Positions 26,101 to 39,869 of a DNA stretch of 64,000 nucleotides are shown piece by piece. The stretch is from Promerops cafer (Eukaryota; Chordata; Aves; Passeriformes; Nectariniidae): the NCBI GenBank assembly GCA_013398275.1, contig VZSE01002737.1, positions 1,164,481-1,228,480 on the forward strand, given 5' to 3'. The notes below the pieces were generated by a model. The model was not told where the DNA came from. It searched no databases and saw nothing but the letters and a program-made list of their open reading frames with translations. The position numbers and the translations under genes are program-made. How positions within the stretch are numbered: the stretch's first letter is position 1; the number at the start of each line of letters is the position of its first letter.

Positions 26101-29100
26101 TTTTCTTGGCAGCTCTATTCTGGCACTTTTCAAACCCTCTGGTTTGTTGTGGTTTTTTTCCAGACTCTCACAAATCAATTTCTCAGTCATCTTTAGTGTG
26201 TTTCTGGGAAGTGAAATGAGGTTGTACATTATTCCTCCAATCTCTTTCTTCCTTTTAATACGTCGAGCCACCGCCAGCATCTTTGGTGTGAGTGGATGTG
26301 CTCAGTTCTTGTGCTTCCTCCTACCACCACAGCACGGGCAAAAGCAGCTGGCAAAACCAGAATTATAGGTAGATCCCACATTTGAAATCTGATCTGACCA
26401 TACAATAAGAACCAGACTGCAGGTTATGATCCCATTTTGACTAGCTTTTCTCCTCAGAAGTCATTAGTGTGGGAGAACGAATTCTATATAACAATGTGCC
26501 TTGTCTTGAAATTGAAAGTGCACCTATTAAATATAGCTTCAAAAAGCACTTCTTTCTGCTAAAGCTAGCACTTGCCTTACATTCCTTATCATGCATCAAT
26601 GACTAAAAACATTTACAGACAGTGATCAGTGAGAGAGAAACTGAAATTTTTATGTGGAATCTAATTGTAATGCTGTGTTGATAATGTGAAGAAAATTTGA
26701 TTCGGATACTAAAAAAAGCATATGGTTTAGTGATTTTTTTCAAGAGCTCTAAGCTAGTATTTCAGCACTCAGCTTCTAAACACACATTACAATGAATGCA
26801 GAACACACAACACAAAGAAAATTACATTACATTTCTATGAAGTGAGTCTGCATTTGGGAAAGATGCCAGGTTTACGACACTACCCTATAAACTTGGATTC
26901 TGTTAGGTTTTTATCAAAATGCCTAATACAGAATGGGTGGTGTGTATTCAAAACACTAAAACAATGGATTACAAAGAAGGCCTCTGGATCAAAGCTACAA
27001 TTATTTTCCTCAGCTAAGAGAGGAGTCAAAGTCCAATTAGGAGATTAAGATCTTGAACTGGATACTGACTTCCATGGGAATTTTCCCAATCATTTTTGGT
27101 ACATCATGGATTAAATGATTGTTCCATCACAAAGCAAGGTACCACAAACTTAACTACTCTAAAATCCTCTCTAGAACTTTTTTCAATAATTGCATTTATA
27201 CTATAAATGCTTCTTCTTATAATAATCACATTATTCAACCTTCAGACATGGATTGCAATAGCTGAAACAGGTACTGCATAAAATTACTTAATGTGAATTC
27301 TGTATCATGAAATCTAATCCTTTAAAAAAATTGAAACGCATAAAACTTTCTAAGGCTATTTTCGTTGTGGTTTGTTTTGCTGTAATATTTTGGGCTATTT
27401 TCATTTGTCTTATGCTTTCTGAGCCAGATCAAGACTGGCTGGTATTTTGTTCCAGATTGCCTTACAATCAAGAGCTTTATTCTTAAAAAAAAACAAGAAA
27501 AAAGAAACAAGGAAACAAACAAAAAACCCCCCACAAATCTCCAACAGATTATTGAATGAACTTTTGAGGTCCAGGAGAGATGGTCTCTAACTAAACCTAC
27601 AAATTAGAAAAACATCATGAGCATGGAGCAGTTTCAGACCCTGACCTTACAGTCCCCAAAGTATGACTGAATTCCTAGAGGTCTGCTGGAGGGGAACATG
27701 GTAAGGTTTTTTTAGGTGAAACATTTTTCTTTCAAAAGAAAGTCTCATCAATGTAGAAAGGTGTTGTGTTGTATTTTACCAATAGCTATCTGAATGTATC
27801 TAGCTGGGAAACATTAATACAGTGTAAGATGAGAGTAAACCAATCCTATAGTGCCAGAGCCTTTCCTGATATGTCTATATATGTATATATACGTATATCC
27901 TCCATTTGAGAGGGGGATAAAGTTAATTGGGAGTTTCTGTGAGGTTGTCTTGCTTTTTGGTTGGCTTTTTTTATTCCTTCTGAATGATCAGGAGTTTCTG
28001 AAGGCACAGCAGATGGAGCTTGGCATGGGGAGTATATGAGGTGGTGGTACAGCCACCTTTGGGTGCTGAGTGCTACCCTTGCTCACAGCAGTTCCTGGTA
28101 CAAGCAGGGGAAAAGGCAAGAGGGATGCTGCTATTTGCCTACCTTTGTTTGCCCAACTGGGCAGCAGAGGATCAAGGGAGAACAGGAGAAACAGTCAAAT
28201 TCTTGCCAGCAGTGCACGAAATTGAGAAGAGAAATAACAGATGGTAATTCCTTTGATGCAAGGAACCCATCTGCTACTGCTTCCCCTTAGGAGCTGCTGG
28301 AGATACTGTGTGGAAAAGCTTCAGAAACAGGCTGTGAGAGGCAAATGTGAGTGTGGGTCGCATGGAGAAGATGGAAGAGAGAGTAGCTCTGCTTGTGGAA
28401 GGGGATGTTACGAGAAGAGAGCTGTCCTTCTGCTCAGCTCTTGGTAAGTCCCAAAATAGGCTTGTGGAAAGTTGAAGCAGCTCAGTTATATAGGGCAACA
28501 TCAAAGCAGCTGCTCCCTGATGTCCCACATTGCATGCACGAGTGAGAATAGCTTGTGAAAACCTGGCTGCAAGGAAGGTCCACACGAAGGCCATACAGTA
28601 GCTGTGGTACCAGGCTGCACAGTCCTGCAGAGCAGCTCGCTTCTGCTACTGACATCGTCTCTGATCACCTCTCACTCTTGCCTGCTTTGATGAGCAGAGG
28701 TAATATATCTTGATATTATGTAACATTGATGCCTGACAACTACCATTTATTATTCCTTTTAAAATTAATAAGTTCATGAATCTCTCTGCTTTTCAGGCTG
28801 TCTGAGAACACAGGCAGCTGCTATCGTCACCTTTATCTACGGGATATGAATGGAACAATGTCTGCAAACACAGGGATGTCAACTTCCCTGTAAGAAAGAT
28901 GGTAGTCTGGAGCATTCAGTACAACCATAGAAAAATAAATGTGGGCACCTGATTGCCTTCCTGCTTCTTCCTGACTGACAGCTGCTGTGCTGGCAGCTGC
29001 AGATCACTCAAAGCTGTCACTGACAGGCAGCCGAAGAAATAGGAAACACCTTCCACAAGAAGACTCAGCACCATGGAGAAGACAACACAAGTGCCCAGCT

Positions 29101-30049
29101 AAAAGGAGAAAATCAAATACTAACCCTCCTTTCCTCCTTACTTTTCTTTAAGAGCAATCCCTCTCCTTAATATTGTGAGAAAATGGCAGCCACTACATTT
29201 TAAGGGATTTGACAATTTACCAATAAATACAGAGGGGAAGCTTGATTTGCAAGCTTGTCACGGATTCTCTCTGCAAGAGAGTCATGTCAGAGTGGAAACA
29301 TGTTTTGAAAGTGAATTAGCAGGATGAGGGAATTGTTTTGAAAGTAGGAATGGTCAGGGCAGTCAAGTCTCTTGAATGACTTCTGTGGCCCTTAGCTGGC
29401 ATCCTCGGACACCAGTGCACAGAAAGCTGGGACAGACATGCACACAACATACACTTCAAGGTTATCCAAAGAAAAGGGCAAGCAGAATATCTTTTTCATT
29501 GTCTTTTACAAAAACCAGTTGAGATGTGGTGTTAAGTAAATATAAAACAAGACTTAAAACACCCACAGACGCACATTTATTTATACACTTGTTTATAAAT
29601 AATGATATTACAGGAGAATCGTGACTTTGCCTTGATCAGGGGCTGAGTTACTGAGCATCATGAGCTGTGGTTGATAGGATAATACAAATATAGTGAGGTG
29701 AGCCTTGGAATGGGCCATGGATCAAATAGCCACTGGAGAACAGTACCTGGAACTGCTGGGAAGGTGATATGATAGAGAGATTTGCTGGTGGCCTATGTTG
29801 ACATCCTGCCAGAAGTCCCTGAGTAGTACAGAATAACAGAGATTGGGGGAGGCATTGCTCTGAAAACGTCCAACATCTCATGGAAGCAGATTTCTCCAGG
29901 TGGAACCATCACATGCTGGCACTGAGGTGCTGCCCATCGCCCAGCACAGAGACAGATTGGGCAGAGCAATTTCACCTTCCTCCAGGACGGGCTGTGCCAA
30001 CTCACTGTGCATGGCGAAGATCCCGGATAATTCTCATGTGTGAGAAAAT

Positions 30050-30080
30050 GGGAAAAGCTGCTGTATGTGCAGCTTTTCCC
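30050..30080. repeat. Perfect 12-bp inverted repeat
   Basis: GGGAAAAGCTGC at 30050-30061 pairs with GCAGCTTTTCCC at 30069-30080 around a 7-base loop. Pairing continues outward with one bulged base. It is too short for a microRNA precursor and lies in gene-free sequence. Confidence 0.8.
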
Positions 30081-33000
30081 CATGCAGCCTGTCCCTTGCT
30101 TGGGGAGCTAAGTAGGTTGAGCTTGACAGTATCACATCCGTGTTTCTCTTCCACCTGTGGCAGATGGGAACTAGAAAAACAGGCAGGGCGAGAAAGAGAA
30201 AGAGGGATGGAAGGATGTCTTTGTCAATATGCCAATAAGACAAAAACAAAATCAGAAAGTGTATGGGAAATGTGTGAGACTTCAGTGACTGGCTGAGAAT
30301 TGTCAGTGGATCAGAGGCAGAACCAAGGGTGAAGGGAATTGTCCTCAGAGATGGCAATCTGCCATCTGATCCTTGTCAGTAATGTCTGGGGATACGACCA
30401 CAGAGTGAAATGGGTCCTCCCTTCCTGTCCCTTGGGAAAACACAGCCAACAGTACCTTGCTGCTGCCACACTCATGGGAAATGGATGTCAGGGAAGGAGC
30501 TGCTAGGCATGACAAGCCAGCCGCCTGCTCCCCTGCACAGCTCTCTCTTCAGTCTGGGTCTGTGTGTGCTCCAGGTTCTCCTTGATAGAGGAGCTTGAAT
30601 AAAAATATCAGAAGAAAACTTACTTGGGTGACTAAGCACTAAGAAACGAAGCAAAAGACTTATTATAGCCAGCCTGATAGATGAAATCATGTTGAAAAAT
30701 GAGATTATATACGGGAAAGCTGTTGGCAGCCTAAGGGGAAAAGAAACCTCACTATTGAGCAAAGTTTCTTTTCAATTATTGCTATTAATAAGCTGTGGTT
30801 GTAATGATTGGATACAATAAATGTAGGTAGAGGTTACATTAACCGCTCTGAGACTCCTGATTTTCCTTCTAACCAGTGATCTGCTTAAAGACAAAAGCAA
30901 AATGTATTACAGGTGCCCAAAATGTGCTGGTGGATTAGTTCCCTGACCCTGTTCAGTGCACAGCATCACAAGCTGCCAGGCTGGCTCAGGGAGCCAGGAG
31001 GATGGGGATGCTGGGATGCTGGGATCAGGCAATGCCTGAGGCACAGCTCCCCAGACACCCTCCCACCTAAACTGACAGACTGTCCCAGTTCTGAGTTAGT
31101 CTGAGCATGGCTGAACTGCTTCCTCTGACTGCAGCTAACCTCTACACGAATAAAGGCTTCAGTCTTTGGAGAGTGAGGTACTGGCTGTCAGTGCAAATTT
31201 TTAAAAGGCCTTTAAAGATAAAGGTCTCTGCAGTCCTTTGTTTCATTTTCTGCACATCATGCAGATCTGATGTTCCCAGTGAATGGCTCTGAATTAATGG
31301 TGTTTATTCCTTGAGTTAGGAATGAGATCTGAAATAAATGAGTATGTCTCTAAACAATCCTTCATGCTGAATGTTGCAGACCTGCCAATACGTGTGAAAA
31401 ATCACATTTACCTGCTCCACAGATGATTTCATCATCTTCACCACTAACACAGCTCCACCCTCACACGCAGGGACAGCAGAGCTGTGCAGTGCCCAGGGTG
31501 TTTGGTCTCTCAAATGGCCAGGGCAGGTTTCTGTGGTACTTTCTAGATGTGTTCCTGAACTTCCCACTGCATCACTTGCAGACATTTCTGAACAGCAGGG
31601 AGCAGCAGGCAGGGCCAGCTCATACCTACTGCAAGAATTATTTGCCATAGGCATGGATGCTTTACATTTCTGCTCTCTGTTCTTCCTCATAGGTTTATAT
31701 GTCAGTAGCTCCCAAGAAGCTTCAATTGGTTCCCTGGGAGTCAAAAAATCTTTTTTGGTCTTTGAGTAGCTTTGTTTTTCTTAAATCCCCCTTTAACACT
31801 ATGTAGCACTCTGTTCTGCATATTCCTCTTTGTCCTCTCTCCATTCCCCTTTATATTCTCTGTGTTCCTCAGGTTTCTCCTGCCACCCTACCACTGACAC
31901 TATGAAGCTGTACAAGAAAAGCTACACTTCTTTACATGATTTAATTTCATATTTATGCTGCGCAGAAGACAAGAAGCCTGCAAAGCCATTAATAAAGTGA
32001 AAATTCACAGCATATCTATATATAATTTCTAATCTAAATAATACTGTCATTGCTGCTGGGTTCAGCTGACAGAGCACTGATAAAATACACGTGTGATGTA
32101 TCTCCATCCTTAAAAACACATATGAAAGAGCTATATACCAATGAGACCAATTATTGTTCACTCTGTATAATGAAATGTGCCAAAGCCAGCATAGACTCAT
32201 TGTGAGCAAATCGATCCCATGTCTCAGGCTATTCTGCTTGCTGCATCAGAGGAGTTCTCAGACAGACCTCTCACTCCCAGCAGTTATTCTGCCATTCCTT
32301 GCAGCTGTCTTTATGGCCTGGTCCTGAAAATTTTGTTCATGGAGACTCCACAGGTAGGTCAGGGAACCTATCTGTAGTCTCTGCCTTCAGTTTATAAATG
32401 AAAGAAATGGTTTGCCTGAAAATTTGGAAGGCAAAATAAGTTGGGGAAAAACAAAAAGAATTCTTACGTTTATTTTTGTTTCTTTCACTCTAGGGTACTG
32501 AACAACTGGAAGCAAACAGAAGGGGAGCAAAAAATACCTTCAAAGAGATGTGGCATGTAAACCTCTATCACTTCTGGGTTTGGGTTTTTTTTTTATCCAG
32601 GAGGGCTAGTGCTTCAGAGAGACAGCATTTAACTTGCTAGCCAGCAGTTACAGAAAGATCTGCCAGGACTGCCCAGCTAACAAAGCAGCAAGAGAAAAGC
32701 AGCAGAGATGAATGCAGAGCAGTGCACACGGTGAAGTGACCTCAATTCTGTGTTCTCCACAGCTTCTGTCACCGGGCGTTCTCCGATGTCATTGCAGACA
32801 GCACTTTGCAAGATGGAGCTTTCTACCAGCAAAAAGACCAGGAAGAGAATATAAACCAACTTTTGGTGCTCTATAAGGCTGTGGTGTACCCAGTCTTCTG
32901 AGAGGCTCTGGCCACTGCAAAAATGAGATTTTGCAACTAGAAAGGATACAGATAAGGGGAGTCAGACTGTTTCCTATTTCTGACCCATCTCTGCTGTTGA

Positions 33001-36000
33001 AGAAAGCAAAAAGATTTGGTTTCCTCATTTTGAAAAAAGAGATTAACTGAGGACATGGTAGAGGTCTAGAAAAACATAACTGATGTGGAGCAAGTAGCAA
33101 GGGAATGATTAGTCATTATTTTTCATGAGACTGGAACCACTGGGCACTCAATGAAACCATCAAGCAGCAGGTGAAAGACAAATTAAAAAAACCACTGGCA
33201 TATGTAGTGCCTAATTGTATTGCAGGACATAACATCCTGTTATGTTATAAAATCCTGATTTGTTTGGATGCCCAAAGTATAAATAAATTCTGAAAGCTAC
33301 TAGATGGGTTCCTAGAGGAAAGGTCTGTCAAGGACAGTCAGACAACATTACGTAGATACAATTTCTAGATGAGAAAGTTTCTAAACTAAAACTTGCTGGA
33401 AATTGGAGAAGTATCTTGGAAAAAATATGAATCCAAGATTGGTTTTATGACTTTTTCTTTACTACCAGTGCTGTAGTAGAAAGACAACACATCAGATGGG
33501 GTATATGTGTATAGTACAGCTGTTTGTCTTCTATTTCATCAGAATGGCTATTTACAAAATCTAAATATAATCAGAAATGGGAAATTAGAGTAATTGGTAC
33601 TGATTGTTTCCATGAGAACATCAAACACTCAAAAAACAACACTACTTTTCCCTTAAAGAAAATCTATGTATCTTGGATCATAAAGAAATTTAAACTTTTA
33701 AAGTTGGAGGAGTGGAGACATGAGAACTATAGAAATTTATACAAGTGAGGGAATAAATAGAGAACACAATTAATTAAACCTCCTGTGAGCTTGATATCTG
33801 CTCTCCAATGAAATTGTGAGCTGTTCCATTCTTTGCAGCATTGTTTTCATGTGCAGGATTAAATTTTGCAAGTAGTCCCTAGGGCAAAATGATGACATTT
33901 TCATATCTGTCATTTTTGTCCTTCATCAGAGGTAGGAGGAAAAATTAGACCTTTTTTTTCCCCCCCTCCAAAAGCTGACTAAACTCAGAATTTGGTAGTC
34001 ACATCATAAAAACTGAGGAAATGCACAGAAATAATAAGAAGAATAAAGAATGGAGCACCCATGTGCAACCAGTCATTTTCTTCACATTGTTTCTAAAGGT
34101 GATGCCAAGGAATTTAAGACAGGCTTAAATCAAAGTATTGCCTTAAGCATCAGCATTTAATTTCCTTCCAGCTCACATCCCAGCCAGTGCCAAAGATATA
34201 TTAGGAATTTGATCAACAAGAGACCTGATTTCCATTTTGATAAAGAACTATAATTACTAGAACCATCTTGACAGATAGGTACTGTAAGAAATTAGTATTG
34301 CTGAAGAGAAATTTGTTTCTTGAGCTACAATAATGAACTGGTTTTACTGGCTACCTCAGTGCCTCTTTAACAGGTTTTTAAGAAAAGACTCTTCAAATTA
34401 TACATGTCCAGGAAAGATGATAATATTCATGTCCATTCACAGAACAACTAGATTAATTATTTCAGCCTAAAAATTATTGCAGATTATTCAGGTACATACT
34501 AGAGATTCTTTATATCCCCACTGAGTCTTGCAGCTTTAGAATGTTGTTGTTTAAGGATGGTGAATATTTGTAATTTTTAATATTACACATCTTACTGAAA
34601 TTTAAATCACATTACCAGGTATGAAGATCTAAGTAGTGTCTCAATACAATGCAACTTCAAGTTATTTGGCCCAGATACAAAGGACATTTTTGCTTCCATT
34701 TAATGTCTGTATATCTTTAAATCTTTTCAGAGTCTAAAACAGGCATAGGAGTAGATATTTTATTTGGGTTTCTTTCAGCATATTTTAACTGAAAATTTCA
34801 GATTTTTTTCTTGGGGGGGTGGGTCATTTATACCTTTTTTTTTTTTTTTAAAGGAAATCCTAATAAATTCCATCTGCTTTTTTTGATGAGATTTTCTTGC
34901 CCCCAAAGACCTGTCTCCTGGTGTCTGTGCCCAGACAGAGGGGTGTATGTATACTCAAAAGACTCATTGGAAAAGGAAGAAGTTCTTCTAAAGTAATTTT
35001 TTTCAGCTGCATTTTTCTATTCTCCTGTGATTTGCATTGTTATCAGACCTCACTCGTGTCAGAAAAGCAGCAGGAGTAGCTTTTATTTTCCAGCAGAAAT
35101 TTCCATATGGGTCAGCCTTTTTGATCTCATAATATTCTGCAGCACTGGAGAACAAACTCAGACAAATTATCATCAACACATGGAAGCTGGAGATAGATGA
35201 CTGGAAGTTTTTTGGCCCCATTTTTTCTCTTATTCAGCCCAAACTACTTTATTTTTAGATTATGCTACTTTGTACCCCATCCATAAATACTCCACTCTTC
35301 CCTTTGATTGCAAGTTCATAATTAATTTATATTAACACATTTAAATCCAGAACAGGCACTCATATAATGATTTGCAGATTTTAATAGTTCTTTGCCATCT
35401 CCTGTCTCTTCCTCCATTTATCATTTACCCCACTATTTCTTACCAGAATTAATAAACTTTAATCCAATTGGGAAAGCCCTGGATAAGCTTCATGTGCAAA
35501 ATGATAGTGCTGAGCCCAAACTTCCCTTTTCTTGTATCTTGTGCTAACAGGATCATGAGTGCTGTGTCCTTCAGATCCAGGGCTCTCCATTCCTAAGCCA
35601 AATAAATGCTCTGTAGCCAAAATTCATTTCATTTGCCTGACCTAGAAGGCAACTCTTGGCTCATCCAGATCTTACCTGCAGCTTCTGCACAGCCCAAGGG
35701 TGCCCCAGGCTGTGAACACAGGCTGGGTCTGCTTTTCTTGTTCATGGGGGGTGTGATAGAGCAAGTTCCTCACAGAGCCTTCAGAGGAGTATCTAAACAC
35801 CAGATTTACTCTAAAAACTGATCAGGAAATTATACAAAGCTAAGGCTTGCTAACAGCAAGGCCTGCAAGCAATTCCCTTCCTCAGCATTTTTCAACATTC
35901 CACCTCTCCAGTCCTCAACTTTTGGGCAGGCAGCTTCAGCTTTGCTACACCCAGTTCCAGGCCAGATCTCCACCTTCTTACTCTCTCCAGAAATTGGTCA

Positions 36001-37754
36001 TCAAACAACTCCATTTTTAAAAAAATGCCTGCCTTCTTCTGCCAGATGGCTTTCCTTGTTTATTTGCTCCACAGAAAATATTAAAGCAACACCCAAAGAT
36101 CTAAGGGTCCAGTTAAAAGTAATTCATTACAACCCTTTCTGCTTTTGCAAGGATGTATTTTTCAGCAAGCACCATGAAAGTGGCAATTAATGCATTTCTG
36201 ACCTTTTTTTTTGGCCCATTAGAGTGGCACAGTTACTACATGTTAGTTTCCAAACCCAGACCAACCTGACTTCGATTTTTCCAGCTCACATGAAGAAGTA
36301 GCTTTTGATAACTGGGTCAACAGGAGGACAGTGTTTAATTACAGTTCAGAGTAGTCTGGATCATGTGTTTCCTTCTTTGTGATGAAACCCAAATAAGATC
36401 AAAGACTACAGGTCTTCTTCTCTGCCATATGGACCCTGTACTGAACAGTTGATTAAAAGCCTTTTTGGCATTAAACAGTTGGCTCCTTTCCGAATATAAA
36501 AACAACTTTTGCAGAATCGAAATTTTCCACTAACACTTTATGTTTACAATTAGAATAATTGAGATATTATCTTCATTCTAGTCAATGCAGAATCTACTGA
36601 AGTTGAAGTTCAAGATTCTTCCAAGTTACCCAAAATGTTTCATTCTGAAGCACTTCTACAATTAACTGCAATGGCCAGTTGCAGTGCCTTGTATGATACA
36701 AATTAGAGCGTCAATCTCCATTCTTTCTTAATGTCTTGGTTTTCCTGACACAACTCAGTGCATTATTCATTTAAAAAACATGAATGTTTCACTGTGGGAG
36801 CCACAGGATTTTCATAGTGTTATGGAAAATGTGTCTGACCAGAAAATTCTGCTTTATAGTGAGCATCAGGTTATTCAAAAGCAACATCCAAGATGCAATA
36901 CACAATGGTGGAAAAGCTGCACGTGACAAATCACTCTAAAATATATTTAAAATCAAGAACTGTTTTTCAGATAATATTATTTGGCCCTATGAAGTCTTTC
37001 ATGTGATTATTGTACAGTGCAGCAGCGTTCATTGGTTATAGAATCAAGTTCTCTTAGCAGTCACAACAAATTGACTCCAAGTGGGGCTGCACTACCTCAT
37101 TTAAAACCAAAATTTGGTCTGTGTTACTGTAGTTTCATGAGAAGTTAGAGCAAACTGTGTTTCCCTTGCTCAATGTCAAGCTGCTTTGTTTTGATGCAAA
37201 TTTTTAGCACTTCCAGAACAAAATCTTGTAGGGAAAACACTTCATATTTGTATTTTTAAAAGTGACTAAAACTTGTATAAAGATCTGATGTATATTTAAT
37301 ATGAATAATTTTCTCTGAGAAGAAGATGCAAAATGAGATATTTCTTTCAGAATCAGGATTTTTCCTGGTTACTTATTTAACTCTTTGTTCTGCTGGCCAA
37401 TTACAAATTGTTTTGGCAGCATCACGCAGTCAAGTATTTGTAAGCTTATACTGCATCACAGTGCAATGATTTTTTTTGTCCAAGTACCCAAATTAAGCAT
37501 TTGCACATTCAGGAAGTACTTACCATGGTAATTCTTAATCCATAAGTACCAAGAGATTTTACATCATGGAATTTTCTTCTGTTAAAGGGTCAGATTCTGT
37601 CCCTGCCTATAAAACCACTGAGATATGTGTGATACCAAGCTTGGCCCAGCTGAGCTGCTGTGACTGATGCACTGAAAAATAAAAGCAGATAAATTTGATT
37701 ATCAAGGTGATGAGATGTTTGTCTGATCCCTGGGCAGGTGAGCTTTTGCCCTTG

Positions 37755-37934
37755 ACTCTAGGAACAGGCTACCCAAGAAAGTGGCTGGGTCACCATCCCT
37801 GGAGATATTTAAAAGATGTGTAGATGTGACACCTGGGGGTCTGGTTTTGTGGTGGGCTGGCAGTGCTGGGTTAATGGTTGGAGTCCATGATCTTAGAGGT
37901 CTTTTCCAACCTAAATGATGCCATGATTCTGTGA
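37755..37934 (+). mobile_element. CR1 LINE 3' end, forward orientation
   Basis: The phrases 'aggctacccaagaaagtggctgggtcaccatccctggagat', 'ggttggagtccatgatcttagaggtcttttccaacc' and the tail 'atgattctgtg' are the last roughly 180 bases of an avian CR1, here in plus orientation. It is 5'-truncated with no coding capacity. Confidence 0.92.
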
Positions 37935-39359
37935 CCTCAGATCTCTGATGTACAAACCAGCCCCATCTCTGTGCCCAGCACAATTTTAAATGTCTCCCTC
38001 ATGGCGTCCCTCGATTTCTGCTTCACCAAGGAAAGACCAGGCTAGCTGAGAGAAGACAAACATTTTTCCTGAAGTATCCACCACAGCCTCATCCTCTCCA
38101 ATGATGTCTTTCATCATCACTTCAACTGTGGTATCTTGTAAAGTGTCTTTTGCTGCTACATGGTTTTACACAACAGGCAAGGAGACTCACACGCATCGCT
38201 CACAGCATCACAGCAATGGCACCTGACACCTTCGCAAAATGAATTTACAGCACAGGCATTTGCAGACATCTCCCTGGAAAATCAGGAAAAGGGAGCCAGC
38301 CAAGTGACAAACCCATCAGAGAAGCTGCCCCAGTCCCAGGCTGTCCATCACCCCTTCCAGGAGGAAGCAGTGCCACTCCAGAGGATTGTTTTTGGCTTTG
38401 TAGGGCTGGCGTCAGAAGCTCCCCGCCCTTCTGAGTTTAAGGGTTGCAGAAGCAAAGCCCAAACATTCGACAATTTATAAAAACAAGGTTACTTTGTTTT
38501 CTATCCTAATTTTTCATTGCCTCGGCTGCTCTGCTGGCAGGCAATTTCATGAAGATACGGTCTGATAAACTGACTTTGAACACTGAATCAATTGTGTGAT
38601 TTAAAGTAAGAGCCCAAACTCAGCCAGCAAGTCATAAAGCAAAAAATTCATTAGAAAGGGAGCTGCAGTAAGCCACTCTAATAAGGGGCATCCTAATAGT
38701 TTTATGTTCAAAGCAGCTTTTAATGATAAATAATACTGTGTTTGAGAAGTAAAGAGACTGAAATAATTGTTTATGAAATTGCAATATATGGTTAATTTAG
38801 AAGAAAAGAAAGATTCACAGACATGCTGATTTTTAAATCCTTTTCCACAGAGCTGCCTAATACAAAGGCCATGAAAGACTGGTTGTTATTAAGTGAGATC
38901 ACTCATGGCATTTCTTTTCCTCTTTCTAGCCACAGAAAAGGCAGTAAGGAAAATTAAACTGACAAATCTTCCCCTAGATGGAAAGAAAAAGCGGAGCAAA
39001 AGAAAATCCATCTGTTCTCACTCGTGGAATTTCATGTTATCCCATATAAGGCCAAGTTTATGCAGCACATGCATCAAAAATCCTAAAACCCTGGGTGTTA
39101 TAAAATCACCAGGACAACTGCCAAATGCCAGTTTCAAGGCATCTGTGTGAGGCTAAGATAAAATTCAGGGCACTTTGGGATTCCAGTGCATGGTAAGCTG
39201 CACTAGAATAAATGGCACAACAGATTAATATTTCATGTCTCTCAAACTAAGGCATCTTTTTTTAACAGGGAAGAGACCCAGCAGAAGGGAAGGGCTGATC
39301 AGCTAAGCCTCCCTGCCAGCAATGGGATGGTTTAGTGCCCTCTGACCAGTGTGTGTCCC

Positions 39360-39640
39360 CCACAACATTCCTGCCCTGGGTAGGCCACCACACAAAGACC
39401 AGGAGGCTCAGAGCCCCATCCAACCTGACCTTGACTGTCCCCAAGGATGGGGCATTCACCACCTCTTTGGGCAACCTATGCAAGTGTCTCACCACCCTTA
39501 TCTTTTCCTTTTATCTTGTCTGAATCTACCCTCTCCTATTCTAAAACCATTGCCCCTTGTCCTGTCACAACAGGCTCTGCTAAAAAGTCTGTCCCACTCC
39601 ATGCCTGGTTGCAAGGCACAGCAGAAAGATGGCAGCTGTT
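39360..39640 (-). mobile_element. CR1 LINE fragment
   Basis: The plus-strand text 'cccatccaacctgaccttgactgtccccaaggatggggcattcaccacctctttgggcaacct' followed by 'ccattgccccttgtcctgtcacaacaggctctgctaaaaagtc' is the reverse complement of a CR1 3' region. The copy is diverged. Its boundaries are soft, and it may extend to about 39860. Confidence 0.8.
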
Positions 39641-39869
39641 CCTCCATCCTTCAGACTGCTTTCCATTACCACTCCTCAAATCCAAGTCCCCAGACCTCTA
39701 GGCTTTGGAAAAAACAGCCAGTTTCAGAGAAATGATGATCAGTTCTTCCATGCCAATGTTACCTCACTGTTAGTACTGACCAAGAGAACCTTGTCTCCGC
39801 TGACAGGGGTGAAGCCCCTGGGTGGGAGCAGAGGCACACTGCAAACTTTGGGCTTCTAGCAGTGAGACA

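Larger units (their letters stand above)
21270..37750. other. Gene-free intergenic stretch
   Basis: About 16 kb without a recognisable exon, RNA gene or long repeat. Open frames are short and overlap on both strands. A slightly GC-richer patch at 25.65-26.1 kb has frames of up to 127 codons on both strands but no domain, splice-site or family support. Small structural repeats inside it are listed separately. Confidence 0.45.

Noticed and set aside
25625..26368. Cluster of frames up to 127 codons on both strands
   Set aside because: A local GC rise produces open frames on both strands; no splice sites, domain or family resemblance.
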